This document shows, piece after piece, positions 10,963-23,196 of a DNA stretch of 64,000 nucleotides. Position numbers and translations under genes: made by a program. Origin of the DNA: Polychytrium aggregatum (lineage: Eukaryota > Chytridiomycota > Chytridiomycetes > Polychytriales); NCBI RefSeq assembly GCF_025602895.1, contig NW_026516231.1, forward strand, positions 434,001 through 498,000, written 5' to 3'. The notes under the pieces are model-generated. The model was not told the origin of the DNA, made no database searches, and was given only the letters and a program-made list of their open reading frames with translations. Within the stretch, counting starts at the first letter, position 1; every line of letters begins with the position of its first letter.

Positions 10963-12965
10963 TTACAGGCTGGGCTGGCCAGAGATGAAGAACCACTTGT
11001 CGACTGGCAGGGAGGAGATAAAGGAGCAGGCGTGTGAGCGGCCGACGCAGTAACCAACCGCAAAGCCACAGCCACAGCTACAGCTACAGCCAGTTGATTT
11101 GCTCGAGAAGATTTGCACAATAACACACCTGACGGGTCGATGGGAGCAGCGGGCTTTCGCGATTCAGCGGGAATGGAAGTGTAGAGAGCGTTGGACTCCT
11201 CGAGGCGGTAGGGGCTGTCGGCGACATGGATGTTGGAGCTATAGTAGGAACAAGCGACGGGTGTGTCAGCGACGATAGGGTGCGACGCCACGGGGTAGTG
11301 TGCTGTGGTTTGGAGCTCGCGGATCCAACATGAAATGGTGGGCTCGGCAAATCAGATCAATCAGACCAAATCAGACCAAAGCAGGATGCCTATCCCTCTC
11401 CCTCGCCGCACTGGCACACGCCACGTACACAGAGATATCGAAGCGGTCGCTGGCAGGAACGGGGTTGGTGATCAAGCGTCTCCAGGCCTCGTGGGTCTCG
11501 TGGACGATCTCGGTGGCATATTTTCGGTTCTTGGCCTCGCCAGAGAAGGCAAAGTTGTTCTCGGGCTTGCCGTCAGGGATCTTGTAGATGCGGAACCACT
11601 CGTTGGTGGCACGGAGAAGACCAGGGAGATGCTTCTCGACGTCCTCGATGTCTATCCGCCAAAGCAGACACGGGATCAGCCGCCATAGGCAATCGAGATC
11701 TATCGACAGGCACACACACACACACACGATGCAGTATCAGAGATGGGGGGGGGCATCCTACCGTTCAGCTTGGCGGCAAGAGGGTCCTTGATATCAATGA
11801 CGATGAGCTTCCAGTCGGTCTCGCCCTCATCGAGGAGAGCCATGGTGCCCAGAACCTTGACCTGCTTGACCTGGCCGACGGTGCCGACGAGCTCGCCAAT
11901 TTCGCAGACATCAACCGGATCGTTGTCGCCCTTAGCCTTGGTATCGGGGTGGGTGTGGTTGGGGTCCTCCCAGGTCTAAGGAAGGGGAGAGGTGGATATT
12001 AGCAATCAGATCGTAGGGCACATGTCTGGAGTGCCCACAGGTTTGCCAATCACATCCGCACGACTGTGTGCCGGACTCACCTGGGGAAGGGCACCGTACT
12101 GCATCCGTCATGTCGAGGTGGAAAGTCGGGATTGAATGCGCCACGCCAAGGACGCGCCAAGGTGAGACCGGTTTGGCCAGGAAGAGCAGACATTAGCACA
12201 CACGATCGATTGATATTCCCGGGTTGCCGGATCAGAGTCCCGCAGGCCCCGGGTGCACGCAGACGACAGCGCACTGAACAATATCCAGCTGCCACGGTGG
12301 TTCCCATGGGGATCGAGCGATGGGCGGGTGCCGTTCACGGCGCAGTCTGCAGTCGGGCAAGTGCAGCCAACAACAGATCTGGCGACGCGGTGCATATAGT
12401 CGACGAAACACTTACGTTCCAGATGTAGCCATGGTGAGGGAAGCAGTTGCGGACGTAGCGGAGCTTGCCCTTCTTGGTGTCCTGCTTGATGGGGTTGAAG
12501 GACTCCTCCTTGGAGATCTGCAAGAAGGGCACAGGGCAGTGATTAGAAGCCAGCCAGACGATTCTGGCGACGGAGCAGCGAGTGCAGCAACTGAGACGCT
12601 ACAGCCCAAGCAGACCCACCTCGAGCTTGGCGTTGGTCCATCGAGGAATCTCAACAACCATGTTGAGGATGGTCTTCTCCTCGTTGGCATAGAGAGGAAT
12701 GTCGTGGAAGGGCGAGACGACCTTGCCATCCTTCTCTGCGGGACGATCACAAGTCCGGGGTGCGTGAGTAAATGAGCGGGCAGGTGCATCCGAACCCAGC
12801 GGGCGCTTGTCGGTGCTCCTTAGCACACCTGCTACCGCTGCAGATTGAAGCAGACGCTTGCTCGCCGGGGCCAGCGGAGCAAGATGCAGTGGGATCCTCA
12901 CCAATGAAGACGCGGTAGTCGATGGTGTTGGGAGCGCCAACGACGCGGGTGGAGTACTGGGTCAT
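10963..12965 (-). CDS. IPP1: Inorganic pyrophosphatase, cytosolic family I
   Basis: Hydrolyses pyrophosphate from biosynthetic reactions to two phosphates. Eight exons read cleanly: 12965-12902, 12735-12620, 12517-12416, 12098-12081, 11975-11762, 11651-11429, 11238-11129 and 11003-10963. They total 888 bases and encode 295 residues, close to the yeast enzyme (287). Family landmarks are [50 protein letters not shown], the metal-binding segment [34 protein letters not shown], and [20 protein letters not shown]. The C-terminus [13 protein letters not shown] matches the fungal VDKWFF tail and is supplied by the last 41-nt exon. Exon 4 is an 18-nt microexon coding YGALPQ. The gene is divergent from VPS33. 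Confidence 0.95.
12081..12098 (-). other. IPP1: 18-nt microexon of pyrophosphatase
   Basis: Encodes exactly YGALPQ. It is flanked by CAG upstream and GTGAGT downstream on the minus strand. Without it the conserved HHGYIWN-YGALPQ-TWEDPN segment loses six residues in frame. Confidence 0.9.
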
Positions 12966-14362
12966 GATGTGCCTGAGGAAGGATCGAGACCAGACCCGGG
13001 GAGCGGGGAGGCAGGCCGAGTAGGCCGGGAGCGATCGGGTGCAGAGGCGAACGAGCATCGGAAGTGACAGAGAAAGTGTGCCAGAGGACGCCAAAGAGAA
13101 CCAGCCGACGGATGGACAGAGGAAGGTTACTCTTTGAGAAGAATTGAGCAGACAGGCCCGGGCGAGGCAGCAGGCGGCGGCGGCGGCCGAGGCAGAGCGG
13201 GAGGACTTACCGGGAGGAGGAGAGGGACTGATGGGCGGGGAGCGGATGGGCCGGGGAGGGAGAAGATCAAAACGCAGAGGGGCGAGCGGGTGCTTTTTGT
13301 AGGCAGTGTGCGACCAGACCGGTCGCATCTGGGGCCCGCTGGGGAGCAACAAGGGGGCCGCGAGCGAGAAAGGGCGAGGGCGGGCGAGGCAGCCGACGGG
13401 GGCAGCCGACGGGCCGGCATGTGGATGCGGGAGGGCAGCCGGGACGGGCGCGGTCGCTGCCGTTGCTGCTGTGAGCGGTGCGGCGATGATACTGCGGCAG
13501 CGGTGTTAGTGGTGTTGATAGTGCGGTGGTGGTGTTGTTGCCGCGGTGCTGGGATCATGATGCTGCTGATGGTATTGCGGTCATGATCTGCATCCGGATT
13601 GCAGTCGTTGCGCTGCGACTTGGACTCGGCACTTGCACTTCCTTGGTATCCGCCCAGCGAGAGAGCCGTCCTCGCATGGCCCTCTCTTTGCCTCGCAGGC
13701 TTGCTCGGCGCCAATGTGTTATCGCGGCCATCACGGACGATTGCAAGCCATCGCAGTCCATTGTTGCAGCCCATCGCACACACCGCCGCAACCCACTGCA
13801 AACCATGGCAAGCCATGGCAGCCCAAGCGCCCGCTGCGATGCAGACACCCTGCCAGACCCCTCTCTCGCCCTCAGCGTCTCCCTGCAGTCCGCTCCCCTG
13901 CCGGCTTCTCGGTCGCTCTCTCCGCCCAGGCCCGTTCCCGTCTCGCCCTTTCCTCTTATCGCACCGAAACACAAAGCGCATCGGCACTGCCGCCGCGTCG
14001 CCATCCACAGGCAGCCGCCGCCCAATGGCAAGCACGCAGGCCACTGCCACCGTTATTGCGCTTCTCGCCGCGTCCCTCGCTGCCTCCTCGCCGCCTCCTC
14101 GCCATAGCTTGTGCTCTCGCCGACAGCCGCCCCGATGGCGCAATCCGCCCTTGTCCTCGCGCGCAGCACCGCCCTCGAGTGCGGCTGCATCCGGATCGAC
14201 CCATCCCGCCTGGTTGTCTGCCGTGAATCTGTCTCCGGCCAAGTCGGACCCAGCCCCCCTGGTCAAGTCCATCGCATCCACATCGCATCCACATCGCATC
14301 CACATCGCATCCGGCGCCAACCCTCGCTGTCCTGTCTGCCGCTACCAGCCGCATCCTCTGCC
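12966..14362. other. Divergent intergenic region, IPP1 / VPS33
   Basis: About 1.4 kb between two divergent starts, so probably both promoters plus 5' untranslated sequence. It is simple in sequence: GC-rich purine runs near 13140-13460, GTT/GCT-rich trinucleotide-like sequence near 13440-13600, pyrimidine-rich sequence after 13860, and a 12-bp CACATCGCATCC-type tandem at about 14270-14310. Long open frames of up to about 400 codons cross it on the minus strand, but they are Arg/Ser/Pro-rich and look like composition artefacts. Confidence 0.5.
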
Positions 14363-17300
14363 ATGGTCTCGAGTGAATCCCTGTTTTCAGCAAAGGCCCT
14401 CAAGGATGCCGCCCGCAAGGATCTTGTCCGGCTTCTTGACTCGGTATGGCCACATCCCATCCCATCTCATCCCATCCCATCCCATACCCCTCCCTCGTCC
14501 AGAGATTCTCGTGCGTCCATGTCGCCGTCGCCGACACCTGCACTAACTTCCGCCCGCCTGCCGAACCGGGTTGCATCGATCCCCGGGAACGCCTCTTGTC
14601 CTCGCCCATCCCGCGGCTCTCCGATCAAAGGTCCAAGGGAAAAAGTCGCTCGTCATCGATCCCAGCGTCAGCGGGCCTCTCAGCCTCATAGCTGAATTCA
14701 GTCTTCTCAAGGTAGGCCAATGAATCATGCAGCATGCATCTGGCTGTCAACACAGCAACGTCCCTCGGCTGGACGGTCGGCGAGGACCACCGATGCTCCG
14801 ACACAGCGACGCTCCGCACCGGCGAGACTCCAAGCCATCCAGCCCCTCCTCCGCCATGTCTGGCCATGACCGGAGCTGCAGGGTCAATGACAAACGGCGG
14901 CGACCCATTCCGATGCATGCACGTTCGCCAATGTTACCACGATATCGTAGTGGCTCGCCCCTCACCGGCGCCTTGCCGTCTCGCTGCCTCGCAGGAACAT
15001 GGCGTCGACAAGATCTATCACTTGCAACCCACGCCTGCCGATACGGGCGATGCCCGCTGTCTGATATACCTCTGTCGGCCAACCCTCCGCAACATGCAAT
15101 GGATCGCCTGTGAGTCAGCTCTGCAGGCCTCTGCTTTTGGCTGCGCTTGAGCCTTTGCTCCATGGCGGAGTCGCCGATACATCCATCCAGCCACCGCTCC
15201 GCCCTCCCACCGCTGAAGGCACTGTTTGAAACCACTCCGCCATCATCACTCGGCTGGTTCTTGAGCGAACAGTCGAGATGCATCTAGTTTGCACTCATTG
15301 GCAAACGTGAACTCATCTGACTGCTTCCCTGTTGTTTCCCACTGTCCCCCATTTGCAGCCCAAGTCCAGCAGAACGCATCAAACGGCAAACGCATTGAAT
15401 ACCAGCTCCTGTTCGTACCCCGGCGCTCCGTCATCTGCGAAAAGCTTCTTGAGGACGAAGGTGTTCTTGGTGAGATTCATATCGGTGAATACGAGCTCGA
15501 CATTGTCCCGCTGGATGAAGATGTGCTCTCACTCGAGGTCGAGTCGGCATTCAAGGATATCTATGTGGTAATGGCTCGGTGTTCAGGCTGTGGGCGTCCT
15601 ACCTGTCGGCCTGCTTTGCAAGCTTGGATACTGGACGCTCTGCGCTGGGCGTTGGCATATCGTATAGGATGTCGTATAGGATGTCGTATAGGATGTCGTG
15701 CCCAGCGTTGGTGCCTTGGCGGATCGACTGTCTCGGCTCACCGCGCATCACAGATCTCGACTACCGGATGCGCATAAGCACTAACGCCAGTCTTGTTTGG
15801 TTTGCCTTGCGGATGGACAGGACGGCGACACCTCTTGCATCTACAGCCTCGCCAGGGCACTGATGAAGCTGCAGTGCATGTTCGGACTGATTCCCCGCAT
15901 CGTCGGAAAGGGTGCCAAGGCACAGGTGGGTGTAGATCGTGTGCCCCAACATCACGACGACCTCCATCCTCAGCATGGGTGCGCTTCGACCTGCCTTGCT
16001 GCTAAGCTCCATGAAGCTCAAACTCACCCGTGGATCCATATCTGTCGGCTCTCCTCAGATGCTCTTTGATTTGCTAATGCGGATGAGACGCCAACTCACT
16101 GCTACTGCGGCCTGGAAGAATGTTCACGATCCGTTCCCTTCATACTGCGAATTCGACTCGGTCCTGATTCTGGACCGATCCGTGGACTTGATCACGCCCA
16201 TGTGCACACAACTGACATATGAGGGACTCATTGACGAGATCTTTGGAATTCGCACAAGTATGCTCTGTCCCTCGTTGCAGTATCGGGGAAAGGCAAAGTT
16301 GGTCTGAGCAGCATGGAAGCGACAGAGCGGCACCATCACGCGATCGGCTCGTTTGGCTGGTTCGTGGCTGGTTCGTGGTTGCCTCGTTGGTTCAGCCGGT
16401 CTTGCTCGCCCTCCGTTGATGCCTCGACTCTTTCTTACCCTCCACGGACCCATCGCCACCCACTCAGCCTTTGCCGAGTTCGATAGCTCTGTTTTACCGT
16501 CGACAGCTGCCCCTAGCACTGGCTCGACGTCAGCAGGGCCCAGCAGTTCCGCCTCTGCGCCTCCCGCACAGGCCCCGACAAAACCCCGCAAAGTTCCTCT
16601 CAACAGCACCGACAGCATCTATCAGCAATTGCGAGACTCCAACTTTACCATCGTCAACGGAACCCTCAGTCAGCTTGCCAAGCGGATCCATGGAGACTAT
16701 GAGGCAAGCACCACGAAAGAATTGCGCTCGCATCGAGTGCGGACAGTGCGTCTGAGCATGGATTATCTGGCACGCGGATCGGCCTCCGATTCGTTTCGAG
16801 TGTCGTGTCTGATCGGATGCATCGGCGCCCGCCATAATAGGAGCGCCATAAGGCTCAAACTGTCACCCAGATCAAAAACTTTATTGGCAAGCTCGGGACT
16901 CTGCAAGTTGAACACCAGTCCTTGCGGCTGCGTACGTGCTGCGTTTGCTGTTGGATCTGCATTGCCCCGGATGGCCGTACCAGACGAGCCCCTCCCCCGA
17001 CACCAGCCGTTCGGGTCATCCAATCGGCTCCAGAGAGACGTCGCACACTAACACACTCTAACTTTGCCAATAACTGCGACACAGATATCAACGTCGCTGA
17101 GAGGATCACCAAATACACCCAAGATGTTCAATTTAACCGGCGCCTTGATGCCGAGCAGAGTGAGCGACCTGCCGGCTGGAATTGCTGCTTTCGGTCCTCT
17201 GGCACTGCGTCGGCATCAACTCCCAATACCGGCGGCAGGCTGGCGGCTAATGTGCGTGTGTTTGATTCACCAGGCCTCGTTGCCAACCTCTCACAGGGCA

Positions 17301-18806
17301 TCCAGCTGGAATACATCGAAGAGCTGATCTGCAAGCAAGCGCCGTTATCCTTCACCATCCGGCTGTTGTGCCTCTACTCTTTGGTCAATGGCGGCGTCAA
17401 GCCCAAACATCTTGATCACCTGCAGCGTGAGATTGTCCAGGTGTGTGTCGCATCGCTGGTCTGTCGTCGGGCGGTGCGTGCAGAGCGCATTGTTGGCAGC
17501 ATGCCCTGTCGCACTCACGTTGTCGGTCATATCGGCAAGCGTCATGAGCGCCACTCCCATTGCTCAGCATGGCTCACTGCCAACAATGTGCTCTGCACGC
17601 ACCGCCTGCCGAGGATGTCCGTGTCTCCGATCAATACAGCATTTCTAATGCCGCCATTTCTGCGGCGTCGTCGTCGGCTCTGCATCTCGGCCTCAACAGA
17701 CATATGGAATCGAGCATCTCCTGACCCTGCAGAACTTGGAAAAGGCCGGCCTGCTCACACGCCTCGAGTCTCAAAAGAACGGATACCCTTCGATCCGCAA
17801 GTCGCTGAGGCTGATCGTGGACGACGTCGATGAGCAATCGCCCAACGACATATCGTTTGTGTACTCTGGATATGCCCCCATCAGCATCCGGCTGGTGCAA
17901 GTGGCCACGACCAAGAGCGTCGGTGCCAGCAGCGCCCCAATCCACACGGCAACGGGCGTCGCCAGCGCCGTGGCTTCTGCAGCCGTCAGCGTGACGAAAA
18001 ATGCGGCCGCTGTGGTCACCGGTGCAAGCAGCATCACCACCACTACCACCTCCACCACCACAGTCACTCCAGCCACTACTATCAATGGTAACCCTGCCCC
18101 TTCAGGTGGAAGCGGAAGCGCAAATGGCAGTGGAAGCGGTCCCTCGCATGCAGTCCCAGGAACTGCGACTGTCGTCAACCAAACGGTTGGATGGAAGGGC
18201 TGCGACGAACTGATCCGAGCGGTTCCTGGAGCTACCCTGGAGGAAGTGCAGATTGCAAAGCCTGGACTGCTGCCAGCGAGTAAGCATCGACAAAGAATGC
18301 TGCGAGGCATATGGATATCTGGCCCGGAGTACTGGACAATGCTGAGTTACAACAGGCACCCCGACAGATGTTGGAGAGTTAAGCGATCGGCACACTCGAC
18401 ATCGCTGAGCCGAACGTTTGGCCAATGCGGCGGATGCTGACGGCCTTCGCACTCTGCCTTGTAGGACTCAAGAGCCAGCAAAAGATCACCCTGGTCGTCT
18501 TTATCGGTGGATGCACTTCCACCGAGATCTCGGCCTTGCGCTTCCTGGCGCGAAACGACCCAGGTATGCGAACGGCATGGCGAACCGCAAGCACGCAGAA
18601 GGGCGATGTCTGCGAACGACAGCGAGTAATGTGTGGAATCGACTGCATTTTTGTTGAGGGGTTTGAAACTGACCCTGCGTCTGCCTCATCGCTCCCGCCT
18701 CGCTTCCTGCAAAACAGCTGGTCGGGAATACGTCGTGCTTACCACCCATGTCCTTAACGGAACCCGGATGATCAGCGAACTCAGCGAGAAAGTTGACAGA
18801 TCATAA
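14363..18806 (+). CDS. VPS33: Vps33, Sec1/Munc18-family subunit of HOPS/CORVET
   Basis: SM protein that binds SNAREs and drives endosome/vacuole fusion within HOPS and CORVET. About thirteen exons. The start at 14363 gives [20 protein letters not shown]. Later exons read [120 protein letters not shown], and [20 protein letters not shown]. The end is [20 protein letters not shown], then [20 protein letters not shown] and TAA at 18804-18806. These are hallmark positions of Vps33 rather than Sly1 or Sec1 (the VFIGG...EISALRFL ending is typical). Between [14 protein letters not shown] and [14 protein letters not shown] there is an insertion of roughly 90 residues of Ala/Ser/Thr/Gly, probably a disordered loop. 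Microsatellites sit in introns. Confidence 0.9.
14452..14490. repeat. (CATCC)n microsatellite in VPS33 intron 1
   Basis: CATCC/CATCT pentamer repeats immediately after the first exon's donor site. The same CATCC motif recurs near 37470, 42075 and, inverted, near 42555. Confidence 0.8.
15661..15696. repeat. 12-bp tandem repeat, three copies, VPS33 intron
   Basis: CGTATAGGATGT repeated three times without interruption inside an intron of VPS33. Confidence 0.85.
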
Positions 18807-19769
18807 TCGGCGGTGACGGTCCTGGATCTTGGCGGGTGGGGGGCAGAGTCAAACATGAGAGTCAAACATGAGAGTCAAACATGAGTGTCAAACATGAGTG
18901 TCAAACATGAGTGTCAAACATGAGTGTCAAACATGAGAGTCAATACCACTATCCCGCTGCTTATGCCGTGAGGTGTGAGTGGCAACGAGAGCCGGGAGGT
19001 GTCTGCCCAATTGGGGCATGTCGATATCGAGTGAGCCAGAGCAGAATCGCGCGACTCGCCAGGGAGGAATCGAACGCGGGCCGTCGCCGTTGATGACGTA
19101 AGCGGGTTCTGCTGCCTTCGCCGTCCGGCCAAAACGAATGCGGAATGCGTTCTGTCCGTTTTCGCTCGCCGTTTTACTCTGTCCTCGGCTGCCAACCTGC
19201 CTCTGGTGCTGTTCAAAAAGACCAGGCTCAGACTTCCAAATATAGATAAAGTAAGTATCAGCAGCAACATCGTCGCCAGCAGCAGTACCGTCGTCAGCAG
19301 CAGCACCGTCGCCAGCAGCAGCACGAGCAGAGCAGCACGAGCAGAGCCAGGAACCCGACACCATGCATCTCGATCGCTGTGGGGTGCGTTGGGGTTGGCC
19401 ATTATGGAATATGGCTGTTTTTGGATGAATGGAACCCAGTGCTCGAATGCAAAGGCCTCTGAGGGTTGCCGGTTCTTGCTCTACCTAACCTCCAAGCCTA
19501 TGGTCTTGGGTATCGACCACAACCGGGCGCTGTACGATCGCTCGCCGCATACAGTCAGTGTCGATCATGGAATCAGCGGGCGGTCAAACTGTCGACACTA
19601 TGATTCTCACACCGGGTCCTCGATCCCTGTCCTCTTCACCCTCCCCCATCCTCCAGCGTCCACCGATCCCCCGCACAGCTCAACAAACGAGTGCCGTCCT
19701 TCTTGAGGTCTCCTCCAGACCAACCGAAACCCCTGTCTTGGATCAACCGGCCCAGTCCGATCGGCCACA
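18807..19769. other. Intergenic, VPS33 to BRF1
   Basis: About 960 bases between co-oriented genes. It contains the 13-bp array at 18846-18936, a CAGCAG-rich stretch near 19258-19350, and pyrimidine-rich sequence before the BRF1 start. A tRNA B-box-like string lies on the minus strand at 19066-19077, but no tRNA folds around it. I see no protein gene. Confidence 0.5.
18846..18936. repeat. 13-bp tandem repeat, seven copies
   Basis: Seven head-to-tail copies of GAGTCAAACATGA or GTGTCAAACATGA, followed by a partial eighth. The array begins 40 bases past the VPS33 stop codon. Units 1-3 carry GAG and units 4-7 carry GTG. Confidence 0.92.
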
Positions 19770-22700
19770 ATGCTGCACAATTGTCCTCGTTGCGGCCCAT
19801 GCACCACCCAAGGCAGCGCGGCCCTGGGCCACACAGTCTGCTCAAAGTGTGGCTATGTATGTGATCGCCCTCGCTCTATTGACGGCCTGCGTCCGCTCTG
19901 GCCGTATATCGCTCGTCAAAACAGCTATCGACCCGGCCCGGCATCGTGCTTACACACCGACGCTGGAAAGGCGTGCTTTGCCTGATGGACGACTGTGGGT
20001 AGTGCTCCGGTTCCAATATCTCCATTAACCTGTCTCATCCTGGACCTCAACCTCGGCTTCAACTTCGGCCTCATCCCGGACTTGTACACTCTCCTACTTC
20101 CTCTCCCATCCAAACACCAAATCCTGTTTCCCCCCCCCAAAATAACACCAACAAACACACAACACAACACAACACAACACAACGCACAAACTAACCGGCC
20201 GTGCTCTGGATCCACAAATAGGTCTTTGAAGAAAACGAGGTCGTCCTCGAAGTAACCTTCTCTGAAAATGCAAACGGATCCGTGAACATGGACGGCTTCT
20301 ATGTCGGCAGTGGGCAATGTAGGGATAGCAGCCCGATATTGATTGCAGCGTCAGCATCGAATCGAAGCAAAGAAGGAAGAAGGGAATAGCAGACGCATCC
20401 AAGATGCATCCATGTCGTTGGAACAGGGGGTGGTTGTGCAGTGTACTGCTTACCGCTTGCTGATGTTTGTGATGGTCCATTTTTATGCCACAGCACGAGC
20501 ACGCGACCTGGTGGTTGGACGATATGGCCAGAGCTCGGTCGAGTCGCGGCTGGCCACGATCATGAGAGGTAAAGCGCTACATCCCGAACGACGATAGTGT
20601 GGTATCTGTGCCATGTGTGTGTACACATTGTGCTTGGGTCAGTCAGCGGAGCTGGGTTCGGGCTCAACGACAGCAAGCGTATATCCGAAACACTTGCGCT
20701 CAAAGCAGACGCATACACCCCGATCTTTGTCCATATCCAAGCGTGCTTGCCTGTATGGGGACCAGAGTTCCGCGAATCTCGTCATCTCACCATCTCACCA
20801 TCTCACCATCTCACCATCTCACCATCTCACCATCTCACCATCTCACCATCTCACCATCTCACCATCTCACCATCTCACCATCTCACCATCTCACCATCTC
20901 ACCATCTCACCATCTCACCATCTCACCATCTGCCAACAAACCAGGCAACGCCGTCATCCAAAAGATCGCCAACACCCTCAAGATCCCCGACAAGCATGTC
21001 GAAATTGCTCAGCGCTACTATCAGACAGCGGTCAACCAGCACTTTACCAAGGGCCGGCGCGTGCAGATTGTGGCATCGGGATGCCTGTATATTGTCTGCC
21101 GCGAGGAAAAAACGAGCACGATGCTGATTGACTTTGCCGATGTGACCAACGTAAGCTTGACCAAGTAAACCCACCGGGTCTAGTTGGATCTAGTTGGGTT
21201 TAACAACGCCCGCTGTCGCCGATGCCCGATCAAACTGCGGTTTTTGCTCACGGGCCTTACCCGTCTCTCCATACAGATCAGCATCTATGCGATCGGCGCC
21301 ACTTTCATGAAGCTGGTGGAGATGCTGCGACTGAACCTCCCGATGGTGGACCCCGCCCTGTACATTGCGCGCTTTGCCTTCCGCCTCGAGTTTGAGGAGA
21401 AGACCCAGGACGTCATCCGTGATGCCACTCGGCTGGCTTCGAGAATGAGCCGTGACTGGATTCAAACAGGCCGCCGACCCGCCGGTATCTGCGCCGCATG
21501 TAAGACCACTTTCTCGAGCCCAATCCGGCTGCCTGTCTGCGTTTAAAGTTTTGGTCCTCCACCAAAGTGCCTGGGCCAGCTGTTTTGGTCAATTTCGATG
21601 GCTGCCAAACAGCGCTGGCTCGCCCCATCCTCTGCCTGTGCACTTCGTCGTGCTGAGTCGCTGCCTCGATGTTTCGTTGCGCTCTCCCTGCTAATTGGTA
21701 CAACAATCCGATTCGCCACCATCCGTATCTGCCTCCATCTAGGCTTGTTTGTGGCCGCGAGAATGCACGGGTTCAATCGGACAATCCACGAACTCGTCCG
21801 GATCGCTAAGATCTGTAGCTCGACCCTGAAGCATCGGTATGGAATTGGGTGGAGCGCGCGAGCCTGATCTCAATGAGGTCTGATGACCGAGAGGACGGTG
21901 GTGCATTCTCATCGTAGGCATGCATTGCTGACGTGCCCCTCCCCACAAACTTACCTAAATCCGTATTTTTTTTTGGGAACCTCCGGCCCGTTTAGCCTCG
22001 AAGAGTTCAAGTGTACGCCCTCGGGAAACCTCACTGTCACCGATTTCCAGACCATTTGGCTGGAGGAAGGCGCAGATCCTCCTTCTTACTCGCAGATCCT
22101 GAAGAAACTCCCGAAGCGGCAGCGAAAGTCTAAAAGCGCCGACGAAGGCGTAAAGGAGGAGGATGAAGAGAGCGATGCAGACGAGACTAAAAATGAGGAC
22201 AAGGACGACGACGAAGAGACCCGCGAGCTCGAGAACGAAGTGAAAGGGCTGATGGATGCCGATGACGTCCTGCGTAGCGCCTTGCGCGAGCAGAATGCGC
22301 AAGGTCGGGCCTCTTTGCAGGGTTTGGCCAGTGGCGGAGTTGCGGACCAATCGGGGTACCGCTCGGTTGAGGAAGCATGGGCTGACTTGATCCTGTCATC
22401 AGAATCCCAGGATGACGAGAATCTCGATGACCTGGACAACGATGAAGAAGTCCAATGCTTCCGTCTCACCGAGGCTGAGGTCGAGTTCAAAACCAAGATC
22501 TGGACTGCCGAAAACTGGGACTGGGAGGTAAAGCAACAAGGTAAGACTGTGCTGGGCACAAGTGCGCAGACATACGGTTCTGTAATTGGCCACGCTGCTG
22601 ACACATTCTGGACCGATACCATCAGAAAAAGCCCTGCGGCATGGCGGAGCCGCGCCACCGAGACGGGTAAGTCGAGGAATTCTCTTTGTGGATGAGGCAG

Positions 22701-23196
22701 CGATCGAGCATGGCGCACCATCATTTTGCCGCATGGCCCGGGCCCGACGTCGCTGTAACTCCACGTACCGCCTTCCTATCCTGAACCTGCCGTGCGGAAC
22801 AACAGGCACGAAAACCCAAGGCCCAGCAAGCCCGACTTCCGGCCGCGAGCTCGCCGGCCGAGGCTCTGCGCAACTACACCGCTAGCCACAAGAAGGCATT
22901 CTCGAAAAAGATCAACTGGGACGTGTTCAACAAGATTGACGAGCCGGTGAGTTGCAGCAGGAGAGATGGATGTGACTGGCACTGTGTGTTTGTGGTCGTG
23001 GGCTCGACTAAGTGACTCTATGTCGTCTTGACTGCTCGGCCCGATCTTCGTATGATGTAAACTCATCGACACTGTGCCGGCTCTTGCACCCTGGATGCAT
23101 CATCTTCGCGCTCTATCAACGGGCCAGATCGACGAGTCTAAGCTCGTCTCAATCGAGGGTCCGATCATTTCCATTACCAAGTCGGAGACGATCTGA
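19770..23196 (+). CDS. BRF1: TFIIIB subunit Brf1 (RNA polymerase III initiation factor)
   Basis: Bridges TFIIIC, TBP and RNA polymerase III at tRNA and 5S genes. The start at 19770 gives a zinc ribbon (CPRC...CSKC). The next exon reads VFEENEVVLEVTFSENANGS, then SRARDLVVGRYGQSSVESRL. Two cyclin folds follow: NAVIQKIANTLKIPDKHVEI and RRVQIVASGCLYIVCREEKT; then ISIYAIGATFMKLVEMLRLN, DWIQTGRRPAGIC, and AARMHGFNRTIHELVRIAKI. LEEFKCTPSGNLTVTDFQTI is a Brf1-specific segment. It is followed by a long acidic linker and KAFSKKINWDVFNKIDEP, the core of the TBP/Bdp1-binding homology block. A final exon ends ITKSETI with TGA at 23194-23196. About ten exons. The intron at 20569-20944 carries a large tandem array. 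The neighbours are unrelated. Confidence 0.9.
20155..20182. repeat. (AACAC)n microsatellite, BRF1 intron 1
   Basis: Pentanucleotide ACACA/AACAC repeats in the intron before the exon starting VFEENEVVLE. A CTAAC branch-point-like motif follows within 15 bases. Confidence 0.75.
20785..20930. repeat. 8-bp tandem array (TCTCACCA), about 18 copies
   Basis: Near-perfect TCTCACCA repeats fill the 3' portion of the BRF1 intron 20569-20944 and stop 14 bases before the CAG acceptor at 20942-20944. Eight is not a multiple of three and the unit lacks stop codons, so all plus-strand frames stay open across it and give false open frames. Confidence 0.95.

Noticed and set aside
10059-11291. 410-codon minus-strand open frame
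   Set aside because: Overlaps DUF2408 exon 1 and the last IPP1 exons in other frames; only the verified exons carry conserved sequence.
13127-14320. 397-codon minus-strand open frame between IPP1 and VPS33
   Set aside because: Arg/Ser/Pro-rich, overlaps other long frames on both strands, includes simple repeats, and matches no family; explained by high GC and few stop codons.
19010-19110. tRNA-like B box (GTTCGATTCC) on the minus strand
   Set aside because: The flanking bases do not form a T stem, no acceptor-stem partner is found, and no A box is at the right distance.
20597-21168. Three plus-strand frames with His-His-Leu-Thr-Ile-Ser-Pro-Ser repeats
   Set aside because: They arise only because the 8-bp TCTCACCA intron array lacks stop codons in any frame; not a repeat protein.
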